Shown one piece after another: positions 1 through 6,285 of a DNA stretch of 6,917 bases. A program made the translations under genes and the position numbers. Below the pieces are notes generated by a model. The model saw nothing but the letters and a program-made list of their open reading frames with translations, did not search any database and was not told the DNA's origin. The DNA lies in contig QHPM01000151.1 in the NCBI GenBank assembly GCA_003219095.1, positions 1-6,917 on the forward strand. The letters run 5' to 3'. The stretch comes from Verrucomicrobiota bacterium (GTDB lineage Bacteria > Verrucomicrobiota > Verrucomicrobiia > Chthoniobacterales > UBA10450). Each line of letters opens with the position of its first letter. The first letter of the stretch is position 1.

Positions 1-503
1 GCCTTACGGTGGCATCGCATCGGCATGAACAAGTCACGTTCGATGTTCTGGAGGAAACCGTGGCGCGCACCAACCTCGGTACGCTCAAGCGCGACAGCAC
101 GGTTAATCTCGAGCGTGCGCTCGCTGCCGATGCACGCCTGGGAGGACATTTCGTGCAGGGCCACATCGATTGCACTGCCAGCATCATTGCTTTTGCGGAA
201 TTGGATTCTCGCCTTGAGATCGCGTTGCCGGATAATCGCGCTCGCTATGTGGCAGAAAAGGGATCAATCGCAGTGGACGGGATCAGCTTAACCATTGCAG
301 AAGTGAAGCCGACAAGCTTTGTCACGTGGATCATTCCCCATACGCGTCGTTACACCAATTTGAAAAATGCGCACGCGGGAGACCTGGTAAATCTTGAGTT
401 CGATATTCTGGCCAAATATGTTGAGCGAATGCTGGCGGCGGCGGACGGCGAAGCGTCACCTCGCTCCCAGTCCGGTGAGGACCGCGGAAATAGTGCGCAG
501 TAG
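1..503 (+). CDS. ribE: Riboflavin synthase (alpha chain), 5' truncated by window edge
   Basis: Riboflavin synthase catalyses dismutation of two 6,7-dimethyl-8-ribityllumazine molecules to riboflavin, the last step of riboflavin synthesis in the cytoplasm. The open frame already runs at the left edge. The first bases read (C)-L-T-V, which matches the conserved CLTV near residue 48 of the E. coli enzyme, so about 47 N-terminal codons lie outside. A GTG at base 9 is an internal codon, not the start. The end of the first lumazine-binding domain is visible (VNLERAL at about bases 102-122). The second follows, with GGHFVQGHID (bases 141-170), KGSIAVDGISLTI (258-296), the IPHTRRYTNL stretch and the closing NLEFDILAKYVERML. 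The last 20 or so residues are a polar tail rich in S, E, D and R, as is common beyond the fold in this family. No frameshift is seen. It is followed 61 bases later by aroD on the same strand. Identity is very secure; only the length is incomplete. Confidence 0.96.
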   Translation, partial: LTVASHRHEQVTFDVLEETVARTNLGTLKRDSTVNLERALAADARLGGHFVQGHIDCTASIIAFAELDSRLEIALPDNRARYVAEKGSIAVDGISLTIAEVKPTSFVTWIIPHTRRYTNLKNAHAGDLVNLEFDILAKYVERMLAAADGEASPRSQSGEDRGNSAQ

Positions 504-564
504 GCACATAGGCAGCTGCGTGTTCAATTCCTGTTTCCGCGCAAGCATCCGAGAATTATAGATT

Positions 565-1233
565 ATGAACGCGCATCGCAGGAGCAAAATTCCGGCCTGC
601 GCTCTCGTCGGTGTAATCGCCTCAATCGATGAACTGCGCCTTGCAACAAGAATGCGCGCTCCGCCGGACTTGTTTGAACTGCGGCTCGACCATCTGCCGA
701 ACTTGCGCGAGTCGCAACTGTTGCAGCTCCGCCGGCCCCTCATCATCACGGCACGGCACCCAGCCGAGGGCGGCAAGAAATTGCGGTCTGGCCGGCCCAA
801 TCTGCTCTTGAAATTTCTCCCTCAGGCAAAATTCGTCGATATTGAATTGCGTTCATTGCATGAGTTACGCGCAGTGTGGGACGAAGCACGCCGTTTGCGC
901 GTGGGCCGAATTTGTTCCTTTCACGATTTCAAGCGCACGCCCGAAGCTGCTGTTCTGCATAAAAAATTACTCGGCGCCCGCAAAGCTGGCGCAGACGTTT
1001 TCAAAGTCGTGACTCGAGCAGAAGCCCTTCGCGATTTGCTCACTTTGTTCGAATTCTTGTGGAGCGAGCTTTCGTCGATGCGCTTGTGCGTAATGGCAAC
1101 AGGAAAATTCGGGCCAATCTCGCGCCTGTTTTTTCGCGAGGCCGGTTCGTCTTTTATTTTCGCTCCCCTTCGCCATCCGCTCCATGACGGACAGCTCACC
1201 CTTCGGCAACACCGCGGCCAACACGATTTCTAA
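565..1233 (+). CDS. aroD: Type I 3-dehydroquinate dehydratase
   Basis: This cytoplasmic class I (Schiff-base) enzyme dehydrates 3-dehydroquinate to 3-dehydroshikimate, step three of the shikimate pathway. The 222 residues are close to the usual 220-250 of single-domain TIM-barrel enzymes. Family landmarks appear in order: ELRLD (E38, R40), TARHPAEGG (R64), VDIEL (E94), SFHDF (H120, the catalytic histidine), VFKVV (K147, the Schiff-base lysine) and ISR (R187, carboxylate binding). The substrate-loop glutamine is Q210 in DGQ. The serine that precedes this glutamine by four residues in the Salmonella/E. coli type (SAPGQ) is leucine here (L206), so the closing loop is atypical. The ATG at 565 is chosen because the first barrel strand (ACALVGVIAS) begins only ten residues later and no better start precedes it; no clear Shine-Dalgarno sequence is seen. 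It sits between ribE and a LON-N gene on the same strand. The basic N-terminus and the histidine-rich C-terminus look lineage-specific. Confidence 0.93.
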   Translation: MNAHRRSKIPACALVGVIASIDELRLATRMRAPPDLFELRLDHLPNLRESQLLQLRRPLIITARHPAEGGKKLRSGRPNLLLKFLPQAKFVDIELRSLHELRAVWDEARRLRVGRICSFHDFKRTPEAAVLHKKLLGARKAGADVFKVVTRAEALRDLLTLFEFLWSELSSMRLCVMATGKFGPISRLFFREAGSSFIFAPLRHPLHDGQLTLRQHRGQHDF

Positions 1234-1267
1234 ACAAAAAAATAGTCGGGCGCGCGAATTCGTTACG

Positions 1268-1295
1268 GAGGCAAATTTGGCGCGAATTTTGCCTC
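1268..1295 (+). other. Stem-loop in the aroD/LON-N gap, overlapping a GGAGG
   Basis: The arms are GAGGCAAA (1268-1275) and TTTGCCTC (1288-1295), a perfect 8-base inverted repeat. Two further A-T pairs are possible after one T-T mismatch. It lies 34 bases after the aroD stop and 15 before the ATG of the LON-N gene. The 3' side (TCGTATTTCG) has no run of T, so it is not a typical intrinsic terminator. The left arm contains most of a strong Shine-Dalgarno-like GGAGG (1267-1271), which would be paired in the folded RNA. It could be a weak terminator, a translational control element or chance. Confidence 0.4.
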
Positions 1296-1310
1296 TCGTA
1301 TTTCGAACCG

Positions 1311-1940
1311 ATGAAGGAAGTGGCAATTTTACCAGAACAGGCGCCGGCGATGCCGTTGCCGGGTGCGGTCCTTTTTCCGCACGCACTGCTCCCGCTCTAC
1401 ATCTTTGAGCCGCGCTACCGTGAAATGCTCGCGCACGCCCTCGCGCACGAGCGAATGTTTTGCGTCGCGCTCCTCCGCCCCGAGAGCGTCCAATGGAAAA
1501 CCGAAGATGACTTCTTCGAGGTCGGGACGATTGGACTGATCCGTGCCTGCGTCGGTCGTGGCGATGGCACTTCCAATTTGATTTTGCAAGGTCTGCAACG
1601 CGTACGCTTCGCCGATTTTTTGCAATTGCATCCCTTTCCCATCGCCGAACTCGAAACCCTTCGGTCCGATAACGAAACGACCGTCGAAACAGACGCGCTC
1701 GGGACCAAGGTCCTGGAGCTTTACGCTCGCTTTAAGACCCTTGGCCGACAGTTACCGACAAAGATCGACCGATACGTCACCGACATGACTGATCTGGCGA
1801 TGCTGGCCGACCTGATGGCTTCGACTTTCATTGAGGATCCGGTGCGCCGTCAGCAAGTGCTCGAGGAGCTGGACTTGAATACGCGACTGCGTCTCGTCAT
1901 TCAATATCTGCGCGAAGAAACCGGCAACGCGGCCGCATAG
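1311..1940 (+). CDS. Stand-alone LON N-terminal (substrate-binding-like) domain protein
   Basis: The 209-residue protein matches the LON N-terminal domain family across its whole length and carries no AAA+ or protease part. The beta-rich PUA-like half shows PLPGAVLFP (15-23), LPLYIFEPRYREML (27-40), the MFCVALLRP strand (49-57), VGTIGLI (71-77) and LILQGLQRVRF (90-100). The helical half covers about 128-203, with ELYARFKTLGRQLP, then MASTFIEDPVRRQQVLEELD and LRLVIQYLREE. Such proteins are common in bacteria. They are annotated as LON peptidase substrate-binding-domain proteins, but no reaction is established; a role in binding unfolded protein or peptide is inferred from Lon itself. The ATG at 1311 gives the usual short lead into PLPG. 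No Shine-Dalgarno sequence sits at normal distance; the only strong one (GGAGG, 1267-1271) is 39 bases upstream within a stem-loop. A second possible start is GTG at 1320. It lies 77 bases after aroD and 49 before the fusion gene. Family identity is secure; function is not. Confidence 0.9.
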   Translation: MKEVAILPEQAPAMPLPGAVLFPHALLPLYIFEPRYREMLAHALAHERMFCVALLRPESVQWKTEDDFFEVGTIGLIRACVGRGDGTSNLILQGLQRVRFADFLQLHPFPIAELETLRSDNETTVETDALGTKVLELYARFKTLGRQLPTKIDRYVTDMTDLAMLADLMASTFIEDPVRRQQVLEELDLNTRLRLVIQYLREETGNAAA

Positions 1941-1989
1941 CCAGTTACCCGGTTGCGATGCCCAGGGCGGCATAGCACGTTTCGAACTC

Positions 1990-4797
1990 GTGCGCGTTGC
2001 CCTCGTCTCCCTGATTCTTTTTCTCTCCGGATGCAGCGCCCTTCTTTTTCAAACTCTCTGGCTCCGGCTGAGCGGATTAGCTTTTGGCAATTCGGTCTGG
2101 TCCGCCGCTTTGATTCTGTCGAGCTTCATGGCCGGTCTCGCTCTCGGAAGTGCGATCGCGGCGCGTTCGACTCTCCGGCGGGTTCGACCCCTTCGCGTCT
2201 ACGCGGCATTGGAATCGATCGTCGCCGTTTTTGGCTGCACCCTGGTATTTGGACTTCCCCTGCTTGGACAATGGCTGCGTCCCATTTTTCAAGCGTTTTG
2301 GCATCACCAGGAGCTGTTGAACATCCTGCGCTTCTCAATTTCATTCCTGGTCCTGCTTCTTCCGACCACGGCCATGGGATTGACCCTGCCTGTGTTGCTG
2401 GAGGAGCCTCTCTTATACCGCCGGCAATTCGGTCGCGTCATCGGCGCTTTCTACGGTTTTAACACGCTCGGGGCTGTGGCGGGCGCTCTGGTAGGAGAAG
2501 GTTACCTGATCCAAAAATTTGGCCTTCCTGGCACGGGATTGACGGCGGCTTGCCTCGGTCTCGCTGCCGCTGGAATCGCATGGCTCTTTTGCGGAACAGT
2601 GCGCGCGGCTGCCGAAGCAACCAACTTCCAACTCTCGTTAGGAAAACGGACGCCGTGGAAGCTACTTCTTACTAGTCTGGGCACGGGAACCCTCTTTCTT
2701 GGCCTCGAGCTAATCTGGTTCCGCTTCATGCGCTTGTATGTCGCATCCAGCTCGACCGCTTTTTGCACCATGCTCGCGGTTGTTCTGGCCGGAATTGGAC
2801 TCGGCAGTCTCGCTGCCAGCGGGATCCGTTTCGCAACACCTCGAAAAATTCTTCCGATTCTTTTTCTCCTCGCCGCAATTGGGACACTTTTATCCTACGT
2901 GTTTTTTCCGGTGCCGGTCCTTCTCAGTGATAGCAAAGACTTCCACATCGAGTCCTGGCCCGAGATCGCGCGACTATCCTTCGCTTTGATGTTTCCGGTG
3001 GCATTTCTCTCCGGAATCGTGCTTCCGCTAATCGCGACCTGCGTGCAGGAAGAACTAACCAATCGGATGAATAGCACTGGTCTCACGATTCTATTTAATA
3101 CTGTTGGCGCCGCTATTGGCCCAATACTCGCGGGTTTTGTCCTGCTGCCCTGGCTCGGATTCCAATCGAGCCTCCTCCTGTCCGCCACGGGTTACGCTGC
3201 TCTCGCTCTTTTCACCTGCCAAAAACAAAGCTGGTCTGTGCGGAAACCAGTTGGAATCGCGTTGATTGCGCTTGCCGCATTGTTCGTTCTCATCCTCACC
3301 ATCTTTCCATATCACCGCAACGAAACGCATTTCGAAAACGCACGGCGTCCATTTGAAGTTGATCAATCGATCTTGCAGCAAAAAGTCGAAGGCACCGCTG
3401 ACACTCTTCAGTTGCTGCGTCGCGATCTCTTCGGTGAGCCCTACTATTATCGACTGGTAACGAATGCTTACTCGATGTCAGGGACGCATCCCCGCAGTCA
3501 GCGCTATATGCGCCTGTTCGCTTACCTCCCGTTGGCGCTTCGCCCGCAAAGCGAGAGTGCCCTTCTGTTGTGCTACGGCGTTGGCATTACTGCCGACGCG
3601 TTCACTCGCGATCCGCTTCTTAAGCATCTTGATGTCGTCGATACTTCGCAGGAAGTTTTCGATCTCGCCGGTTCTTATTCCGGTAGCGAATACTCAAATC
3701 CGCTGCGCGATCCTCGCGTCACGACGTTTGTCCAGGACGCCCGCTTCTTTCTCCAAGCCAGCCCGGATCGCTACGACATTATCACCGGCGAGCCGCCTCC
3801 CCTGAAGGTAGCCGGCACGGTCAATCTCTACACCCAGCAGTTTTTCGCACTCATGCATGACCGTCTCAAGGACGGCGGTATTGCCACGTTTTGGTTGCCC
3901 CTCGCCCAACTAACGACAGACGAGACGAAGGCAATTCTGCGCGCTTTCCACAATGCCTTCCCGAACGCGTCTGTTTGGGCGACGTGCGATTTGGAATGGA
4001 TCATGATGGGAAGCAAAGGCCCGCTTCAACCGCGGGATCTGGAGTTAGCTCGCTTATTCTGGCGCGAAACGAAGATGCGCTCGGACTTGGGTCGGATCGG
4101 TATCGAGTCGCCCGAACAAATGTCCGGCTTATTTGTGATGGATAGTAAAGAAATCGATCGGATCACCCAGGGCGTCGAACCGTTGAGCGATTTTTATCCC
4201 AAACGTTTGACCGACGCGCATCCCGACCTGAAAGCTGCATATCAGTTCGGCCGCAATTACTTCGACACCTCCTCCGCGCTTGGTCGTTTTCTTTCCTCTT
4301 CTTTTATCAAAGAAATCTGGCCCCAGGAATGGCGAAAGTCCCTCGATCTTTTCTTTCTCGTCCGCGAAACGCGATTCATTTCGGAGATGTCGGGGAGTAA
4401 CTGGTTGGCCGATCTCGATCTTTATTTACGTCACAGCCGACTGCGCACGCCGGTTCTGGCTGTTCAGAATAGCGATGAGTTTCGTCTCGCCCTCGCTGAG
4501 AAACTCGCTGCGCGATCGCATTCCGTGCCGGCAGAAGCATCGCCTGATCTGGTAGCGGGAGCTCTGGCCCGACGCGATTTTTCCGCCGCCATCCAACTAC
4601 TCGAAACGGAGAAGGATCGCGGCTTCTCCAATATCAATGACTTCTTCCTCCTCATTTACCTCCACTGTTTGAACGGCAACGTCGAAAAAGCCGAAGCGCT
4701 TGCCGCCGCGGAAGCAAACTCAATCCAAAAAGATTGGTTTGTTGATTGGCTCTGGGGCGAACTACAGGCCCAGTTCGGATTTCACCCGCCAGGCTGA
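1990..4797 (+). CDS. Fused MFS-like membrane protein / spermidine-synthase-like protein
   Basis: The protein has 935 residues. Residues 1-441 hold about 13 hydrophobic segments in two related halves; the opening FLSG..ALLFQTLWLRL is typical of fused MFS/spermidine-synthase proteins. Residues about 445-700 form a Rossmann methyltransferase-like fold of the polyamine-synthase type. Its parts are a glycine loop (CYGVG, 528-532), an acidic strand end (VVD, 549-551), DPRV with D583 and R585, YDII (595-598), LYTQQFF (613-619) and LKDGGIATFW (626-635). The usual GGGxG loop is reduced, and the position near the catalytic Asp reads TGEPPP (599-604), so aminopropyl transfer is doubtful. PLSDFYP (731-737) sits where family members have a TDD-P motif. 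Residues about 740-935 are helical, with a TPR-like pair near 853-905. GTG at 1990 is the first usable start; it directly precedes the first membrane helix, but no Shine-Dalgarno sequence is seen. The substrate is unknown; the protein is presumably in the inner membrane with the Rossmann domain on one face. Confidence 0.88.
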   Translation: MRVALVSLILFLSGCSALLFQTLWLRLSGLAFGNSVWSAALILSSFMAGLALGSAIAARSTLRRVRPLRVYAALESIVAVFGCTLVFGLPLLGQWLRPIFQAFWHHQELLNILRFSISFLVLLLPTTAMGLTLPVLLEEPLLYRRQFGRVIGAFYGFNTLGAVAGALVGEGYLIQKFGLPGTGLTAACLGLAAAGIAWLFCGTVRAAAEATNFQLSLGKRTPWKLLLTSLGTGTLFLGLELIWFRFMRLYVASSSTAFCTMLAVVLAGIGLGSLAASGIRFATPRKILPILFLLAAIGTLLSYVFFPVPVLLSDSKDFHIESWPEIARLSFALMFPVAFLSGIVLPLIATCVQEELTNRMNSTGLTILFNTVGAAIGPILAGFVLLPWLGFQSSLLLSATGYAALALFTCQKQSWSVRKPVGIALIALAALFVLILTIFPYHRNETHFENARRPFEVDQSILQQKVEGTADTLQLLRRDLFGEPYYYRLVTNAYSMSGTHPRSQRYMRLFAYLPLALRPQSESALLLCYGVGITADAFTRDPLLKHLDVVDTSQEVFDLAGSYSGSEYSNPLRDPRVTTFVQDARFFLQASPDRYDIITGEPPPLKVAGTVNLYTQQFFALMHDRLKDGGIATFWLPLAQLTTDETKAILRAFHNAFPNASVWATCDLEWIMMGSKGPLQPRDLELARLFWRETKMRSDLGRIGIESPEQMSGLFVMDSKEIDRITQGVEPLSDFYPKRLTDAHPDLKAAYQFGRNYFDTSSALGRFLSSSFIKEIWPQEWRKSLDLFFLVRETRFISEMSGSNWLADLDLYLRHSRLRTPVLAVQNSDEFRLALAEKLAARSHSVPAEASPDLVAGALARRDFSAAIQLLETEKDRGFSNINDFFLLIYLHCLNGNVEKAEALAAAEANSIQKDWFVDWLWGELQAQFGFHPPG

Positions 4798-4804
4798 ATC
4801 TGAG

Positions 4805-5902
4805 TCAATTTCCCGGTCTGGCATATTCCTCCATTAAATATCGATCGGTCATACCGGCGATGTAATCGCATACCGTTCGATGCAACCCTTCGCTCTCGAT
4901 CCGGCGCGCAGCCGCATCTCCAAGCCGACTCGGATCGAGAAGATAACTTTCGAAGACTTTTCGCAACATCTCGCACGCGCGTTTGTTTACCTCCGCCACC
5001 CGCGGGTGGTAGTAAACATTTTGATACAAAAATTTCCGGAGCGCGCGATTGGCCTCCGCCAGTTCGGCGCCATATCGAACGAGGATGGGCAGATTCCGGA
5101 CGTCCTCTCGTGATTGAACCTTCACTGATGTGATTTGCTCCGCGCTGGTCACGATCACGTCCTGCACCTGACGATCAATGACGTCGCGAATGATGAGCTT
5201 GTGCAGATCCGGCTCGCGTAAATGGGGGTAACGTGCGCGCACCGAATCGGCCGCCACTTTCCAGACATCGACTTCTTCAAGCTGCGCAAAATTAAGAACA
5301 TCAAAGTCGATCGCGTCGTCGAGGTCGTGACTGTAATAAGTGATCTCATCGGCCAAATCCGCTATCTGGGCTTCGAGTGAGCTCACTTGCGTTTTGTCCA
5401 ATCCTTCCCGCACTTCGAGGGTAAGATTCAAGCCGGGAAATTTCGGATACGGGTTCTCGAGCAATTCAACGACCCGCAAACTTTGGCGGTTGTGCTCGAA
5501 CCCGCCGTACTCGCGCATGCATTCCGCCAGCATTTCTTCGCCGGAATGTCCGAAAGGCGAGTGGCCGAGATCGTGCGCGAGAGCGATTGCTTCAGCCAGG
5601 TCCTCATTCAAGCGCAAGGCCCGCGCGATGGTGCGACTGATCGAGGCGACCTCAATCGTGTGAGTCAATCGCGTGCGCAAATGATCGCCGGTGCCGTTGA
5701 GGAAAACCTGCGTTTTGTATTCCAGACGACGAAAGGCGCGGGAATGAATGATGCGGGCGCGATCGCGCTGAAATTCGGTGCGATAAGCGTGACGCGGCTC
5801 GGCAAATTGCCGGCCTCGCGATTCGCCTGATTTTTGGGCAAAGGGCGCGAGCAGACGGGCTTCGTCTACTTCCATTTCCTGGCGCGTTTTATATTGGTTC
5901 AA
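4805..5902 (-). CDS. dgt: dGTPase-family dNTP triphosphohydrolase (HD domain)
   Basis: This cytoplasmic metal-dependent enzyme hydrolyses dNTPs to deoxynucleoside and tripolyphosphate and so helps set the dNTP pool. The 365 residues fit the shorter dGTPase-like class (about 330-390), rather than the roughly 500-residue E. coli Dgt. The signature FQRDRARIIHSRAFRRLEYK (44-63) is followed by KTQVF and RTRLTHTIEVA. HD-domain metal ligands are visible as H81, H110-D111 (AHDLGHSPFGHSGEE, 109-123) and D185 (LADEITYYSHDLDDAID, 183-197). GGFEHNRQSLRV (133-144) is also conserved. The start used is TTG at 5902-5900, which overlaps the upstream gene's TGA as TTGA and suggests translational coupling. The ATG at 5875 (residue 10) is a credible alternative, because homologues often begin near MExDEARLLAPFA; its AGGA lies too close to be a good ribosome site. 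The gene ends 7 bases from the stop of the converging fusion gene. Substrate preference cannot be read from sequence. Confidence 0.93.
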   Translation of the reverse strand: MNQYKTRQEMEVDEARLLAPFAQKSGESRGRQFAEPRHAYRTEFQRDRARIIHSRAFRRLEYKTQVFLNGTGDHLRTRLTHTIEVASISRTIARALRLNEDLAEAIALAHDLGHSPFGHSGEEMLAECMREYGGFEHNRQSLRVVELLENPYPKFPGLNLTLEVREGLDKTQVSSLEAQIADLADEITYYSHDLDDAIDFDVLNFAQLEEVDVWKVAADSVRARYPHLREPDLHKLIIRDVIDRQVQDVIVTSAEQITSVKVQSREDVRNLPILVRYGAELAEANRALRKFLYQNVYYHPRVAEVNKRACEMLRKVFESYLLDPSRLGDAAARRIESEGLHRTVCDYIAGMTDRYLMEEYARPGN

Positions 5903-6228
5903 TCGCGATCCAGTTTTTTGCGCAAAATTTTTCGCGCGTCACGGTCCTGGGCCCGCACCATTAGTAAATCGAAAAGCGCCAGAAGAAATGCAGTCAGAGT
6001 TAACCAGGCGCAGGCGGCCCAAAAAAGGACGAACCATCCCGGATGTTCGCGTGGTGAGAGGAACGGTTGCAGAAAAGTGGTGCCGAAAAAGAGCATGAGC
6101 ATTGCAATCACAAGGGTGATGAACATCACACGCCGTCGCGTCGATTGATCGCGAATCACTCCGCGGGCCGAGTGAATGGCGAAGGAGACGATTCTTAACC
6201 GGGCCGGTTCGTCCGCCATCGATAGCAT
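5899..6228 (-). CDS. Small two-helix membrane protein, function unknown
   Basis: I do not recognise a named family for this 109-residue protein. It has an amphipathic, moderately basic N-terminus (1-33, ending STRRRV), two hydrophobic segments (about 34-54 with MFITLVIAMLMLFFG, and about 65-90 with WFVLFWAACAW and LLALFDLLM), and a short polar loop containing PREHPG between them. A highly charged C-terminal helix follows (91-109, RAQDRDARKILRKKLDRD). By the positive-inside rule both ends should face the cytoplasm. The ATG at 6228 is the outermost start; a second ATG at 6219 (residue 4) is equally possible. Neither has a strong ribosome site. The stop overlaps the dgt start by four bases, so the two are almost certainly co-transcribed. 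Coding status is supported by this overlap, the clean membrane pattern and the divergent spacer upstream. A physical link to the dNTPase is only inferred. Confidence 0.8.
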   Translation of the reverse strand: MLSMADEPARLRIVSFAIHSARGVIRDQSTRRRVMFITLVIAMLMLFFGTTFLQPFLSPREHPGWFVLFWAACAWLTLTAFLLALFDLLMVRAQDRDARKILRKKLDRD

Positions 6229-6275
6229 TTTGCCTTTTGCTTGGAAGTGCGCAATCGGTGTTTCAACCTATCATC

Positions 6276-6285
6276 GGAAATTTCC
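6276..6285. promoter_or_regulatory. Perfect palindrome GGAAATTTCC abutting the methyltransferase start
   Basis: The ten bases immediately before the ATG at 6286 are a perfect palindrome in the 57-base divergent spacer. GGAA (6276-6279) also serves as the weak Shine-Dalgarno element of the methyltransferase gene, six bases from its ATG. It could be an operator half of the divergent promoter region. Chance is not excluded: I estimate about 1 in 20 for any 10-base palindrome in a spacer of this length. Confidence 0.3.

Noticed and set aside
557..562. TATAGA resembling a -10 box just before aroD.
   Set aside because: It ends two bases before the ATG, so transcription would start inside the gene, and no -35 partner is evident.
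456..800. 114-codon minus-strand frame covering the ribE/aroD gap.
   Set aside because: It overlaps the conserved ends of both genes, has low-complexity S/R/G composition and lacks a supporting start context.
1184..1408. 74-codon plus-strand frame bridging the end of aroD and the start of the LON-N gene.
   Set aside because: It is out of frame with both well-supported genes and has no domain signal. Only its internal TTG at 1277 is kept as a speculative point in the findings.
1958..1973. ATGCC/GGCAT inverted repeat with a six-base loop before the fusion gene.
   Set aside because: The stem is only five bases with no T tract and no relation to a start site; repeats this short are expected by chance.
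2020..2034. Lipoprotein-box-like LSGC at residues 12-15 of the fusion protein, after a hydrophobic start.
   Set aside because: The segment continues as a membrane helix into SALLFQTLWLR, the standard first helix of the fused MFS/spermidine-synthase family, where homologues usually have another small residue in place of Cys. A cleaved lipoprotein would destroy the first transmembrane helix.
1953..2462. 169-codon plus-strand open frame overlapping the start of the fusion gene.
   Set aside because: Its product is rich in R, S, P and H with no fold signature, while the overlapping frame gives a textbook membrane protein.
5387..5830. 147-codon open frame on the plus strand opposite dgt.
   Set aside because: It lies entirely antisense to a clear dNTPase, shows no recognisable domain or ribosome site, and is explained by the codon bias of the opposite strand.
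6269..6274. TATCAT resembling a -10 box ahead of the methyltransferase gene.
   Set aside because: Transcription would begin about five bases before the ATG, losing the GGAA element, and the nearest TTGGAA is 22 bases upstream, too far for a usual promoter.
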